The position numbers and the translations under genes were made by a program. A stretch of DNA of 64,000 nt from an uncultured Planctomycetaceae bacterium. GTDB lineage: Bacteria; Planctomycetota; Planctomycetia; Planctomycetales; Planctomycetaceae. This document shows positions 36,669 through 46,875 of this stretch, in pieces. The stretch spans positions 1 through 64,000 of the forward strand of contig CALSLT010000012.1 in assembly GCA_943787265.1 (NCBI GenBank). The letters are read 5' to 3'. The stretch's first letter is position 1; each line of letters starts with the position of its first letter. Below the pieces are notes generated by a model that was not told the DNA's origin, did no database searches, and saw nothing but the letters and a program-made list of their open reading frames with translations.

Positions 36669-38123
36669 ATGCGCCTGTTTCTGACCGCCTTGTGTCTGTT
36701 CTTATTAAGTCCAGCAAATTCGTTTGGCCAGGATCCAGTTCAGTCTGTGCTCCAGGATCTTCCTTCGCGTTTGAAATGGTGGGACTCTGCTTCGGACTGT
36801 AACGAGTGTCGCAGCGAAGGTTGTTCGAAGAGCGGAGAAACTGGATGCGGGGAAACTCGAAGCGAAGGTTGTTCTCTGGCCGAGCCAACCTGTCCTCTGA
36901 AAGGGATCTCGCTCTGGGAAGGCAGTTCGCTCGATATCGGCGGCAGCTACCGCGTCCGCTATCACAACGAACACAACATGCGGGGAGCCGGGCTCACCGG
37001 TCTCGATGACGAGTACGTGCTGCATCAGGTACGGCTTTGGTTGACCGGAAAGCTGAACGACCGCCTGGGCATGCGGGTCGAAATGATCGATGCTTCCAGC
37101 GTGGGCGAGTCGTTTACTCCCCGCGGCAACGAAGTCAACCGGTTCGATCTTTATCAGGCGTATGTCGATGCTCTCCTGATCGACGGCGACGGCACGCTGA
37201 CCGCCAGGCTAGGCCGGCAGGAATTCGCACTGGGGGTCGCCCGACTGATTCAGGCTCCCAACTGGGCCAACCGAAGACGAAGCCGCGACGGCGTTCGTCT
37301 CATGTGGAGGGCCCCCGACTGGGACATCGACGCCTTCTGGACACGACCCGTTCTTCGCAACCGGTCCAATGCTACAAAATTCGATGATACAAACCAAAAC
37401 CAGCAGCAGTACGGAATTTACACGACGTACAAGTCGCTCGAAGATCAAAAACTGGAGCTGTACTGGCTCGCTTTTGACATCGACAACGCCGCCGCAACTG
37501 ACGGGGCGAAGTACGACACAATCGGATCACGCTGGTACGGCAACAGAGATAGCTGGCTGTACGAAGTCGAAGGTGGCTATCAGTTTGGCCGGAACCCGGA
37601 CGGCACCGTCCACAACGCCGGTTTCGTGGTCAGTGGCATTGGTAAAAAGTTCGAAGACGTCTGCTGGAAACCGGAAGCCTGGTTGTACTACGACTTCGGG
37701 TCCGGTTCGAGTACGCCTGGCAACGGCTTTCACTACTACACGCCGGCTGTTCACAGCTACCTCGGGTGGATGGACTTGTTCAGCCGCCAGAACATCCAGG
37801 ACTTCAATGCGAGGATAAAATTCAAGCCGGCTGAGTCGCTGACCTTCACGATTTGGGCTCACTATTTTCTTCTGGCGGATGACGGCGACGTTGTCTACAC
37901 ACGCGCGAATCGTCCCTTTGCAGGTGCGACAGCCGGAACTGCCGGAGATCGCGAAATCGGCCAGGAACTGGATTTCCAACTCACCTGGCAGGCCAACAAG
38001 CAAACCCAGATCCGCGTCGCCTACTCACACTTCTTCGCTGGCCGCTACTACGACACGACTCCCGGCGTGCCGACAAACTCTGATGCCGACTTCTTCTACA
38101 CCCATTTCCAGTACACATTTTAG
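36669..38123 (+). CDS. Alginate-export-type outer-membrane porin-like protein
   Basis: A 484-residue protein with a signal peptide (MRLFLTALCLFLLSPANSFG). Residues ~38-75 hold a Cys-rich segment with a repeated RSEGCS unit. From ~85 on the protein has the alternating strands of a beta-barrel: GGSYRVRYHNEHNMRG, VRLWLTGKLNDRLGMRVEMI, LTARLGRQEFALGV and FTIWAHYFLLADDGD, ending in aromatic HFQYTF as outer-membrane proteins do. The pattern fits the alginate_exp family (AlgE-like). The exported or imported substrate is unknown. It ends 9 bases from the convergent RND gene. Confidence 0.8.
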   Translation: MRLFLTALCLFLLSPANSFGQDPVQSVLQDLPSRLKWWDSASDCNECRSEGCSKSGETGCGETRSEGCSLAEPTCPLKGISLWEGSSLDIGGSYRVRYHNEHNMRGAGLTGLDDEYVLHQVRLWLTGKLNDRLGMRVEMIDASSVGESFTPRGNEVNRFDLYQAYVDALLIDGDGTLTARLGRQEFALGVARLIQAPNWANRRRSRDGVRLMWRAPDWDIDAFWTRPVLRNRSNATKFDDTNQNQQQYGIYTTYKSLEDQKLELYWLAFDIDNAAATDGAKYDTIGSRWYGNRDSWLYEVEGGYQFGRNPDGTVHNAGFVVSGIGKKFEDVCWKPEAWLYYDFGSGSSTPGNGFHYYTPAVHSYLGWMDLFSRQNIQDFNARIKFKPAESLTFTIWAHYFLLADDGDVVYTRANRPFAGATAGTAGDREIGQELDFQLTWQANKQTQIRVAYSHFFAGRYYDTTPGVPTNSDADFFYTHFQYTF

Positions 38124-38132
38124 TTAATCTGG

Positions 38133-41100
38133 TTAAGCAGCTTCAACGTTCTCAATTGGCCGCTTGACCGTCGCGTAGACGCACGGGACGACGAACAGGG
38201 TCAACACGGTCGAGGCGACCATTCCGCCGATGACTGCTCGGGCGAGCGGAATCATCGCTTCTCCGCCTGGTGCGAGCTGAATGGACAGCGGAGCCATCGA
38301 AGCGACCAGCGTCAGTGATGTCATGAGAATTGGTCGGAGCCGAATCTCGGCAGACTTCAACGCGGCTTCTCGGGGGGAAAGACCTTGCGAGAGCAACTGG
38401 TTGGCAAACTCGACCAGCAGGATCGAATTGTTCACAACGACGCCGATCATCATCAGCGTGCCCATCAGCGACTGAATATTCAACGTCGTCTGAGTCACGA
38501 AAAGCATTCCCAGCACGCCGGCCAGTCCCAGGGGAACGGCCAGAATGATGATCAACGGATCGACGAACGATTTGAACTGAGCGAGCATCACGAGGTAAAC
38601 AAGAATGGCCGCGACGATCAGTCCCTGGCCAAGCATCGTCATGCCTTCTTTCATCGTGGCAACGGGGCCGCGAACGGTGACTGTGACTCCGTTTTCGAAT
38701 TCGATGCCGGACAAGACCTTCTCGACGTCCGCCGCGACGCCACCGACATCTCTCCCATCAACATTGATATAGACGTCGTTGACTCGCGCGATGTTGTAAT
38801 GAGCGATTTCGCCAGGAATGTTGACTCGGCGAACTTTCGCGATGTTCGAGAGCGGGATCGTGACGGGGCCGTCCTTCGTGTTCAGTGAAAGAGGGATGTT
38901 TCGGATGTCGTCGAGCGAGTCGACTTCGTTGGATTCGTATTGAACCCCGATGAAGAAGTCGACACCGGTCTTCGGGTCGATCCAGATCGACGGAGCGAAA
39001 CCGACACTCGACCCGAGTGATGTCAGGATCGTCTGAGCGACTTCTTCCTGATCGAGTCCCAGGAACTTGGCACGGACTCGGTCAACCTGAATATCGAGCT
39101 GCGGGTAATCGAGTGACTGTGCAATCTGCACGTCCACAGCGCCCGGGATCGGAGCCAATTTTTCAACGAGCACTTCGGCGACTTCGCGACACTTCTCAAC
39201 GGTACCTGCTGAAACCTGCACGCTGATTGGAGCCGCGACGCCCTCATTCAGTGCCATGTTGACCAGGCTCCCGTTCACAAACAGAAACTGATCCTGCGGA
39301 TATTCGTCTCGCAGTTTGCTGCGAAGGCGGCGGACGTATTCCGCACTGGTGATCGACCGGCCCTCCGATTTGAGATTGACGATCAGGTAAGCAGTGTCCG
39401 GGCCTGAGTTGGAACTGAGAATCGTCGAGAACCCCGCTCCCTTTCCGACAGGCAGACCAATGTTCGAAATGATGTTCTTGATGTGTTCTTTTCCGACGAC
39501 GTCCTGAATCGTGCCTTCGATTCGTTCGACCAGTTTTTCGGTTTCTTCGAGTCGCGTTCCGGGCCGTGTCTTCAGTCGAAGCTCGAAGGTGCCGGCGTCA
39601 ACCTGGGGGAAAAGCTCGCTGCCAATTCCAGGTAGAAGCAGAACCGAACCGGCGACAAGTGCAACGGATGTCAGAACGATGAGCGGTCGAATCGCCAATG
39701 CTGAGTTGAGCAGGTGACCGTAGAGCGTCGACGGTCCTGACTCCACGGACGCGGACTTCGTCGATGGTGTGGAGTCGCCCGTCCCGCGGACCTTTGCTCG
39801 CACGAATTGAGCACAGAAGGCGGGAACGACTGTCATCGCGACGAAATAGCTGGCGCCGATGGTGAAGGTTGCCGCAACTGAAAGCGGCTCGAACAGGTAT
39901 CGGATCATGCCGCTGAGAAAAATCGCTGGGATGAACACAGCAAGCGTCGTGACCGTGCCGGCGATGACCGGTGTTGCGACTTCAGCGGCTCCGTCTCGAG
40001 CGGCGTCAAGGCGGGACTTACCCATTTGCATGTGCCGAATGATGTTTTCCACAACGACGATGCCAGCGTCGACGACCGTCCCGATCGCCAGGGCGATTCC
40101 GCCAAGAGTCATCACGTTGACTGTGTTGCCGGTAAAGCAGAAGCCGAGCCCGCCGATCATCATGGACAGCAGAATCGTTCCGGTGATCGCGACGGTCGGC
40201 AGCAGTTGTCGCAGAAAGACGAAAACAACCAAGGCCACCAGGACTGCTCCCAGACCGACTTCGTAGAGCAGATTTCGCATGGCGTTGCGGATGTAGCTGG
40301 ACTGGTCATTGACGAGCGTGACGTTCGCCGCTTCGGGAACCTGACCGAGGGCTTTCATCTTCGGGATTTCTTCCGCGATGCCTTTGTAAATTCGGTCAAC
40401 GACGTCGATTGTGTTTTCGCCAGGCTCGCGAAGCAGCGGGCAGTAGACGCTTCGTTCTCCGTTGACTCGGACAATGTTGTATTGAATTGCCGAGTCGATT
40501 TTTGCGTAGCCCACATCACGAATGAAAATCATGTTGCCGTTGCGTTCGGCGATCGGAATGTTGTCGATGTCGTCGGTGGTGGGCAGCGTGTTGAGCGGAT
40601 GAATCTGGTACTCGGTGTCGTCCAGTTTGGCTGTTCCCGATGCCAGAACCAGGTTGGCTTTCTGCATGGCGTCAACGACGTCGGTTGCGCCAAGGCCATA
40701 AGCTCGCAACTTGTTCGGATCGATGTAGACCATCATCTGCTTGAACTTGCCACCGAACGGGTGCGGGATCTGTACGCCTTTCAGGCCGCCCATTCTATTT
40801 CGAACTGCGTAGTAGCCGATGGAGTAGAGTTCGATTTCGCTCAGGCCATCTCCGCTGATCGCTGCCAGAACGACTGGCATGTTGGCCGGTTCGCTGCGCA
40901 GCGTGAACGGCCATTCGATACCAGGCGGAAGATGGAACATGTCGCTGGCTTCGAGATTCACGATGTCGTTCATCGCGGAGCTGGGATTGGTTCCCGGCTG
41001 GAAGAACACTTTGATGACGGCAGCGCCGGGGACTGTGCGCGATTCCTGATGCTCGATCCGTCCTGCCAGCGTGAGTGCGCGTTCGACTCGGGAAGAAACG

Positions 41101-41285
41101 CTCTTCTCCATGTCCTGAGTAGGCAGCCCCGGATACGAGAAGAAGCTGACGATCACCGGCTTCTGAAAGTCAGGCAGAATGTCGATAGACGTGGCCGGGA
41201 TGATAGCTCCGCCAAGCAGGCACAGACCGATTGACATGGCCAGGACGGCGAAGGGGTTTCGAAGAGCGAACTTAATGAGGTGCAT
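38133..41285 (-). CDS. RND-family efflux transporter, inner-membrane subunit
   Basis: A 1,050-residue proton-driven pump of the AcrB/MexB (HAE1-like) superfamily. The N-terminus (MHLIKFALRNPFAVLAMSIG) is the first helix. Next comes a large periplasmic loop starting DILPDFQKPVIVSFFSYPG, and the central helices carry the proton-relay Asp (LAIGTVVDAGIVVVENI). The second half repeats the layout (MIGVVVNNSILLVEFANQLL). It should form a tripartite pump with the membrane-fusion protein encoded 114 bases upstream and the TolC-like protein encoded divergently. The substrate cannot be told; single Asp in TM4 and sequence style suggest neither CusA nor typical AcrB. Confidence 0.92.
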   Translation of the reverse strand: MHLIKFALRNPFAVLAMSIGLCLLGGAIIPATSIDILPDFQKPVIVSFFSYPGLPTQDMEKSVSSRVERALTLAGRIEHQESRTVPGAAVIKVFFQPGTNPSSAMNDIVNLEASDMFHLPPGIEWPFTLRSEPANMPVVLAAISGDGLSEIELYSIGYYAVRNRMGGLKGVQIPHPFGGKFKQMMVYIDPNKLRAYGLGATDVVDAMQKANLVLASGTAKLDDTEYQIHPLNTLPTTDDIDNIPIAERNGNMIFIRDVGYAKIDSAIQYNIVRVNGERSVYCPLLREPGENTIDVVDRIYKGIAEEIPKMKALGQVPEAANVTLVNDQSSYIRNAMRNLLYEVGLGAVLVALVVFVFLRQLLPTVAITGTILLSMMIGGLGFCFTGNTVNVMTLGGIALAIGTVVDAGIVVVENIIRHMQMGKSRLDAARDGAAEVATPVIAGTVTTLAVFIPAIFLSGMIRYLFEPLSVAATFTIGASYFVAMTVVPAFCAQFVRAKVRGTGDSTPSTKSASVESGPSTLYGHLLNSALAIRPLIVLTSVALVAGSVLLLPGIGSELFPQVDAGTFELRLKTRPGTRLEETEKLVERIEGTIQDVVGKEHIKNIISNIGLPVGKGAGFSTILSSNSGPDTAYLIVNLKSEGRSITSAEYVRRLRSKLRDEYPQDQFLFVNGSLVNMALNEGVAAPISVQVSAGTVEKCREVAEVLVEKLAPIPGAVDVQIAQSLDYPQLDIQVDRVRAKFLGLDQEEVAQTILTSLGSSVGFAPSIWIDPKTGVDFFIGVQYESNEVDSLDDIRNIPLSLNTKDGPVTIPLSNIAKVRRVNIPGEIAHYNIARVNDVYINVDGRDVGGVAADVEKVLSGIEFENGVTVTVRGPVATMKEGMTMLGQGLIVAAILVYLVMLAQFKSFVDPLIIILAVPLGLAGVLGMLFVTQTTLNIQSLMGTLMMIGVVVNNSILLVEFANQLLSQGLSPREAALKSAEIRLRPILMTSLTLVASMAPLSIQLAPGGEAMIPLARAVIGGMVASTVLTLFVVPCVYATVKRPIENVEAA

Positions 41286-41399
41286 GAGGTCACGCCGGGG
41301 TGTGGAAGTGTGAGATGATCAGGTCTGCCAGCGGTGGTTCGTGGCAACGTTGGGTGTGATTGCGTCAGAGCGATGCAACCAACGATCGAGGCAGCGGAG

Positions 41400-42746
41400 C
41401 TAGCTTCCTTCCACTCGCACTTTTTGTCCGTCAGCGAAGCGGCCGATTCGGTCGGCGGCGATCTGAGCCGACTCGTCGATGCCGCTGAGAATCTGGATTT
41501 GCCGACCGTTGTCGTAGCCGGTTTCAACGGGGACGACTCGGATGGCTCCGTCCTCAACAACGTAGACACTGCTGTTGCCCGTCTTGTCAAACTTGACGGC
41601 CGTGGCAGCGATCATGAGTGCGTTGGGCGTTTCCTGCAGATCAACGGTGGCTTCTCCGTACATGCCGGGGATCAGAAGTCCTTCCGTGTTTTCGAGGTCG
41701 ACCTCGATCATCATGGTCCGAGTGCTTTCGTCGAGCCTCCGTGAAAGGCGGCTGATCTTTCCTTCAAACTCTTGGTCAGGCAGTGCTCGAAGTTTCAGCA
41801 GGACGGCGTTACCGACTCGGGCAAGTGGTGCTTCGTTTTCGGGAATGGCGACACGGACTCGGACCTTTGCAACGTGCGAGATCTCAAACAGCGGAGCACG
41901 CGAAGATTCGGATGCCGCCTGGAAGTTGCGAACAAGGTCGCCGGGGTCAACGTTCCGTTGAGTGACGACTCCGTTGAACGGTGCCTTCAGAACTGCGTAA
42001 CCCATCAGTACGGCGAGTTCTTCCAACTGCTTTCGCGCGACTTCTGTTTGAGCGGCAGCGGCGTCCACGTTGGATTTCGCGACTGATTCTTTTTCACGGG
42101 CAACGGTCACAGCGGCCACGGCTGACTGCAGAGCGGCCTGTGCGGCGGCTTTGGCCGACGTCGAGGCTTCCAGTTTCTGACGAGCTTCGTCGAGCAACCT
42201 TGCTGCAACGGCTTTCTGAGCAACCAGGTCGGTGACTCGTTTGAATTCGGATGAGTCTGCATTCAACTGAGCATCGGTCTGGGCGACTTCAGCGGCAGCT
42301 TGAGCCTGCAACGCTTGAGCAGATTTGACATCGGCGGTTGCCAGATTCACCCCGGCGCTGGCCTGTTGCTCTTCGGCTTGCAGGCGCCGAATGGTCGCCT
42401 GCTGTTTCTCGAAAGATTTTTGCATCTCAGGCACGGCGATGATGCCCAGCACGTCACCAGCTTTCACCGCCTGGCCGATGTCCACCTTCAGTTCGGTGAG
42501 GTAGCCCGCCACCTTTGCGTGGATTTCGGCCTGGTGGTAGGCGTGGATCGTCGCTGGTTGAGTCGTTGTCCGTTGGATAGTCGTCCGCTCAGCAGCGACC
42601 AGTTTTACGACGGGAGTCTGGACGTTCGCAGACGGAGTTTTTGTCTCGATGAGGGACTCCGCACGGTTGCATCCGTTGAGCGAAATTGACGAAGCGGCGA
42701 CAGCGAGCAGCATCGCAAGGCTGGTTGAACGACCACAGATCGGCAT
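41400..42746 (-). CDS. RND efflux periplasmic adaptor (membrane-fusion lipoprotein)
   Basis: A 448-residue adaptor. The N-terminal signal ends in a lipobox-like SLNGC (Cys26), so it is probably lipid-anchored. A biotinyl-lipoyl-like start (HAYHQAEIHAKVAGYLTELK, DIGQAVKAGDVLGIIAVPEM) is followed by a long alpha-hairpin rich in Ala/Gln (about 110-245), the second lipoyl half (LKAPFNGVVTQRNVDPGDL), then beta-barrel and membrane-proximal domains (GMYGEATVDLQETPNAL). The start is ATG 42746, with GGAG 7 bases upstream; the frame is open ten codons further. It is transcribed with the RND pump gene. Confidence 0.9.
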   Translation of the reverse strand: MPICGRSTSLAMLLAVAASSISLNGCNRAESLIETKTPSANVQTPVVKLVAAERTTIQRTTTQPATIHAYHQAEIHAKVAGYLTELKVDIGQAVKAGDVLGIIAVPEMQKSFEKQQATIRRLQAEEQQASAGVNLATADVKSAQALQAQAAAEVAQTDAQLNADSSEFKRVTDLVAQKAVAARLLDEARQKLEASTSAKAAAQAALQSAVAAVTVAREKESVAKSNVDAAAAQTEVARKQLEELAVLMGYAVLKAPFNGVVTQRNVDPGDLVRNFQAASESSRAPLFEISHVAKVRVRVAIPENEAPLARVGNAVLLKLRALPDQEFEGKISRLSRRLDESTRTMMIEVDLENTEGLLIPGMYGEATVDLQETPNALMIAATAVKFDKTGNSSVYVVEDGAIRVVPVETGYDNGRQIQILSGIDESAQIAADRIGRFADGQKVRVEGS

Positions 42747-43053
42747 TGCGGGACTCCGGAACGGTAAGCCGTTCATTGGTTTGGTTAGGGTAAATCAGGC
42801 AGAGTTTGACGGCAGGCGCTGGGGCGACCATCGGACAGTGTGTCGGGCAGGTCGACAGAGCCAGCGAAGGCGGGTGGCCAGTCTAACCATAGCCACACCA
42901 ACGAGAAACGATTCGCCGCGCCAATCAGTTCGAATTGTTCCTGCGTGTCCCGGTTTGTCATTGGGGGTCGCGTCGGCGATCACTCTGAGGCGTGCTGGTA
43001 TTGGTCAGGTGGGGGCGGTGCGACGCTCGAGCTCAGCATTTCAAGGGCGTTTT
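42747..43053. other. Gene-free divergent promoter region
   Basis: About 300 bases upstream of the adaptor gene (-) on the way to the TolC-like gene (+). No gene supported. The right part of the divergent region carries the dyad element listed next. Confidence 0.5.
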
Positions 43054-43126
43054 GTTAAGTTGAAACGATTATCCGGCTGCAGATTCTGCAGAACCGGAGT
43101 GAGCCGTAGAATCGTTCAACTTTAAC
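43054..43126. promoter_or_regulatory. Large dyad-symmetric element between divergent efflux genes
   Basis: GTTAAGTTGAAACGATT (43054-43070) and AATCGTTCAACTTTAAC (43110-43126) are near-perfect reverse complements, each with one bulged base. Inside lie two CTGCAG copies separated by ATT and two CCGG copies, giving a nested symmetric structure. It ends ~92 bases before the TolC-like start. It could be an operator for a regulator of both transcripts, or a long hairpin. Confidence 0.6.
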
Positions 43127-43217
43127 AATTGGCGGTGTCGATCCCCGAGACTGTTCGAAGTGAACTCGCGGTGCGCGAGGACTTCGGACTGCGAAAGTGT
43201 CTGGGGGACGAACTTCG

Positions 43218-45059
43218 ATGACGAATCAGAATTCGGAAATGCGCCGCGGCGTTCGCTGGAGACGGCTGCTGGTGACTGCGGGTTTGGCTTTGCCCGTGGG
43301 CTGCACAACAGTGCAGCCGAATGCTCCCATCGCGCAGTCGAAGCAGCGAGCGGTTCCGGTTGCGATCCGGCAATTCACGGCTGAAAACGCCACGCCAACT
43401 TCCGCGCCAATAGCGATGACGGGATTGGTGGCTCGGCAGTCGGCGATCGATCGAGTTTCGCCTGTTGCAGCGTCAACGGTGTCGGGAACCCCTGACGCAG
43501 CGTTCGCAGGATCCGTACTCACTGACCAGTCGTTGATTGCCGTTGGTGATGTGGTTGAGCCACGCCGGTTGCCTGCCAGTGAATCATCACCGATTTCTGC
43601 CGGGACCGTGTTGGGAGGCGACTCAGCAGGCGACGTCAAATATGTCATTGCCCGAGTCGAGTATGTGCCCGTTCCGGCGCCGGGAGCGGAGCAAGCGGCC
43701 AACACCTCGGAGCCCGCACCGTTACCCGTGTCCGACGATGGCGAATTCCTCGACCCACAGAAGCTTGATATGTCGACGGCTTTGCAGTTGGTCGCTGGGC
43801 AGAATCCGCAGGTGGCATTTGCGCATCAAAGAATCGTGGAAGCAACTGCGCGTCTGGAAATGGCTGAAGCGATGTGGCTTCCGTCGATCCGAGCGGGCAT
43901 GAGCCTCAATCGGCACGAAGGAAACCTTCAGAATTCCAACGGGCAGATTGTTGACATCAGCCGGACATCGTTGCAGGGTGGTTTCGGTGCAGGCGCGGTC
44001 GGAGCGGGCACGAATCCTGTCCCGGGTTTGTCGGCTCAGTTTCACTTGAGCGACGCGGTCTTCGCACCGAGGATTGCCGAACGAAATCTGGAAGCCCGTA
44101 ACTTCAGCTCCTGGGGCACCTACCACGACCAGATGTTGCGAGCATCGACCGCGTACCTCGAATTGTTGCGTGCCCATCAGGAAGGAGCGATCGCTCGCGA
44201 GACTTTACGCAACGCTGACGAGCTGACGCGTTTGACCAAATCGTTCGCCAGCACCGGGCAGGGAGCTCAGGCCGACGCCGACCGAGCGGCTACCGAACGA
44301 GCAATCCGCCAGAACGACGTTGCGCGAGCGATGGAGGCAGTTGATGTGGCCTCAGCCCGACTGGCCGAAGTCCTACACCTCGATGCTCCGGTAAAGGTTG
44401 TCCCGACCGAGCAGCAGGTGGCTCCGATCAACCTGGTCTCGTTGCAGCCGACTGTCCAGGAAATGGTCGCCATCGGTTTGTCGTCTCGACCGGAAGTCGG
44501 TGAGAACAGTCAGTTGGTCGCCGCAGCCTGCGAGCGATTGGAGCGAGAAAAGTACGCTCCGTTGCTGCCCAGCATGTTACTCGGGTTGAGCTATGGTGGA
44601 TTTGGTGGCGGCGTCGGAGACACTGTCGGCAACTTCAACGACCGTCTCGATGTCGACGTGTCGGCCGTGTGGGAAATTCGAAACCTCGGTCGTGGCGACG
44701 CGGCTGCCCGGGATGTAGCACAATCTCAAGTGGAGCAGGCTCGCTACCGGGAAATCGAAACGATGGATCAGATCTCTCGCGAGATCGTTGAAGCTCGCAG
44801 TCAGGTCAAGTCACGAAAACGACAGATTGAAACATCACGATCTGCCGTGTCGACCGCCCAGACGTCGTACTCCCGAAACCGGCAGCGCATTAACGAGGGC
44901 CAGGGGCTGCCCATCGAGTTCCTGCAGTCTCTCCAGGCGTTAGACCAGGCCCAACGCGAGTACCTGCGATCCGTCACCGACTTCAACATCGCCCAGTTCC
45001 GCCTGCACCACGCCCTCGGCTGGCCATCCGACGTGAGCGGAACGTCAAAGTCGAAATAG
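43218..45059 (+). CDS. TolC-type outer-membrane efflux lipoprotein
   Basis: A 613-residue protein. The signal sequence ends LALPVGC (Cys29), a lipobox-like site as in OprM/NodT-type factors. About 150 residues of low-complexity Ala/Ser/Pro sequence precede the OEP fold (TALQLVAGQNPQVAFAHQRI, then the repeated half starting MVAIGLSSRPEVGENSQLVA). Helical-barrel features such as LEREKYAPLLPSMLLGLSYG and a C-terminal EFLQSLQALDQAQREYL are typical. The start is ATG 43218, with GGGGGA 9 bases upstream. It is divergent from the adaptor and pump genes, and the three likely make one tripartite exporter. Confidence 0.88.
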   Translation: MTNQNSEMRRGVRWRRLLVTAGLALPVGCTTVQPNAPIAQSKQRAVPVAIRQFTAENATPTSAPIAMTGLVARQSAIDRVSPVAASTVSGTPDAAFAGSVLTDQSLIAVGDVVEPRRLPASESSPISAGTVLGGDSAGDVKYVIARVEYVPVPAPGAEQAANTSEPAPLPVSDDGEFLDPQKLDMSTALQLVAGQNPQVAFAHQRIVEATARLEMAEAMWLPSIRAGMSLNRHEGNLQNSNGQIVDISRTSLQGGFGAGAVGAGTNPVPGLSAQFHLSDAVFAPRIAERNLEARNFSSWGTYHDQMLRASTAYLELLRAHQEGAIARETLRNADELTRLTKSFASTGQGAQADADRAATERAIRQNDVARAMEAVDVASARLAEVLHLDAPVKVVPTEQQVAPINLVSLQPTVQEMVAIGLSSRPEVGENSQLVAAACERLEREKYAPLLPSMLLGLSYGGFGGGVGDTVGNFNDRLDVDVSAVWEIRNLGRGDAAARDVAQSQVEQARYREIETMDQISREIVEARSQVKSRKRQIETSRSAVSTAQTSYSRNRQRINEGQGLPIEFLQSLQALDQAQREYLRSVTDFNIAQFRLHHALGWPSDVSGTSKSK

Positions 45060-45108
45060 TGGAGTTAACGAGTCGGCTGTGAAGTGACTCGCACGGTTCG
45101 ATACTCTG

Positions 45109-46875
45109 TCACTCGATTCGGGCCAGCTCAATTTCCTGGAGAGCCAGGTCCGCCGCAGCGATGCTTCTGCCTGCAAAGGTCTTCCTCCATTTCTCAGCGG
45201 CGAGGTTGTCCGTCCGCTGGCTTCGCAGGTAGAGCCAGAGCGTCATCGTCAGCCCGATGACTCCAACGACAAGTGATGGAATCAGCGAGTTCGGATGCAG
45301 GACGATGTCGAAGCCGATGGCAACGGTGGCTGGGATCCACATCAGCCACCACGGGAAACCGGCAACCGGGCTGACTTGCAAGTACGCGTGTCTCGCGCGG
45401 TGAAGGCTGCCACGAACCTGGTCGACGGGTTTTGAGTAGTCGATTCGCTTAATTTTCGTGCAGACGTGTGCCGCGCAACCGATGACGACAACGCCGTATA
45501 CATGCATGATGACTCCACACACAACGCGATGGGGCACGTCCATATTTCGTGCCCAGCATTGAGCACCGAGGAAGATCAATGCCACACCAAAGAACACCTG
45601 CATGATCTGTGCCCGAAACAAAGGCCGCAGTGAATGCTCAACACGTTCCATCAGTTGCCGGCGTGTCAGCAACAGTCTTCCTGCGAGTTCCTGTTGTTCC
45701 AGATTCGGGGAAGGAGTTGACGCTGTGTCCGGTCGATCGGACGGGCTGATGACAGTGCGTGCCAATGCTGGATTTTCCGTGGAAGTGATGGTCTCCACGT
45801 CTGACTTAATTTGACTGGCATGCTGATATCGGCGCTGAGGTTCTTTTTCGAGCGTTCGCAGAACGACTTCATCCAGTCGGACGTCAATCTCAACCTTTTG
45901 TGATGGCGCGGCGAAGCGACCGATCGGCAGTTCGCCCGTCAGCATTTCATAGAAGACGACTCCCAGGGAATAGATGTCGGATCGATGGTCAACGCTGCGT
46001 GATCCCTCTAACTGCTCAGGGGCCATGTACCGTGGCGTTCCCATGATTTGGTGAGTGCGGGTGAGGGCTGTCGGCTGGTTTTCATTTCCGACGATCCGCG
46101 AAAGCCCAAAGTCGGCGATTTTTACCGAGCCGTCCGTGGCCATCAGAATATTCTCAGGCTTGATGTCGCGGTGAATGACGCCCTTATCATGAGCAAACTG
46201 CAGCGCGTCGCAAAGATGGGGCACAATCGTCAGCGCGTGTTCGGGGGTGAGGTGTCCCGCGCGCACAACCTCACGGAGAGTAGAACCGTCCACAAATTCC
46301 ATCAGGAAATAGAACGTGTCTTCGACGTTTCCGAACTCGTAAACCGACACGATGTTCGGGTGACTGAGTTTGGCCAACGTGCGTGCTTCTCTGGTAAAAC
46401 GCAGCGCAAATTTTACATCATGGGCGAACTCTTCAGGAAGGATTTTGAGAGCTACGACTCGGTCGAGACCTTCCTGGCGAGCCTTGTAGACTGCTCCCAT
46501 GCCTCCAACGCCGAGTAGCTCTGTGATTTCGAGAGAAGGAAAGAGTTTTGACAGGCGAGCAACTGTTGGCGGGACGAACGCACCAGTTGGCTTGTCGTCG
46601 TTAACGAGGGCGTCGTTAATCGCCTTCGTACTGGCGGGAAAACGATCGAGATATTCCTGTTTCGTCGGCGTTTCGCCACGTCGGCGCCGATAATCGATCT
46701 CCAGAACAACAAGTTCAGCCAACAGGACTTCTTGTTCGACGTCAGAAATATTCTTGTCCAGCAGAGATTCGATGGTCGGTGGCGTATTGGACTGCCATTG
46801 GCGTTCAAACTCCGCGCACAGGTCGTCGATTCGTTCAAGAGTTTCAATCGGAAGTTTTTTCTGGCGAATGCTCAT
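45109..46875 (-). CDS. Membrane-anchored Ser/Thr protein kinase (PknB-like)
   Basis: A 588-residue protein. Residues 1-110 are a helical N-terminal region common in planctomycete kinases (LDRFPASTKAINDAL). The kinase domain (~113-375) shows LLGVGGMGAVYKARQEG, VALKIL with the Lys, HRDIKPENIL, DFGLSR and the APEQ motif. The C-terminal part has about four membrane helices (IMQVFFGVALIFLGAQCW; WWLMWIPATVAIGFDIVL). Its start overlaps the 3' end of the ECF sigma gene by 32 bases, so they are translated from one mRNA and probably act together: kinase-linked ECF factors are a known planctomycete arrangement. Confidence 0.9.
   Translation of the reverse strand: MSIRQKKLPIETLERIDDLCAEFERQWQSNTPPTIESLLDKNISDVEQEVLLAELVVLEIDYRRRRGETPTKQEYLDRFPASTKAINDALVNDDKPTGAFVPPTVARLSKLFPSLEITELLGVGGMGAVYKARQEGLDRVVALKILPEEFAHDVKFALRFTREARTLAKLSHPNIVSVYEFGNVEDTFYFLMEFVDGSTLREVVRAGHLTPEHALTIVPHLCDALQFAHDKGVIHRDIKPENILMATDGSVKIADFGLSRIVGNENQPTALTRTHQIMGTPRYMAPEQLEGSRSVDHRSDIYSLGVVFYEMLTGELPIGRFAAPSQKVEIDVRLDEVVLRTLEKEPQRRYQHASQIKSDVETITSTENPALARTVISPSDRPDTASTPSPNLEQQELAGRLLLTRRQLMERVEHSLRPLFRAQIMQVFFGVALIFLGAQCWARNMDVPHRVVCGVIMHVYGVVVIGCAAHVCTKIKRIDYSKPVDQVRGSLHRARHAYLQVSPVAGFPWWLMWIPATVAIGFDIVLHPNSLIPSLVVGVIGLTMTLWLYLRSQRTDNLAAEKWRKTFAGRSIAAADLALQEIELARIE

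Noticed and set aside
40026..41234. A 402-codon open frame on the + strand opposite the RND pump gene
   Set aside because: It is antisense to a clear, full-length RND transporter. The residue composition (Asp/His/Val rich) is what the reverse complement of this codon usage gives, and no motif is recognisable.
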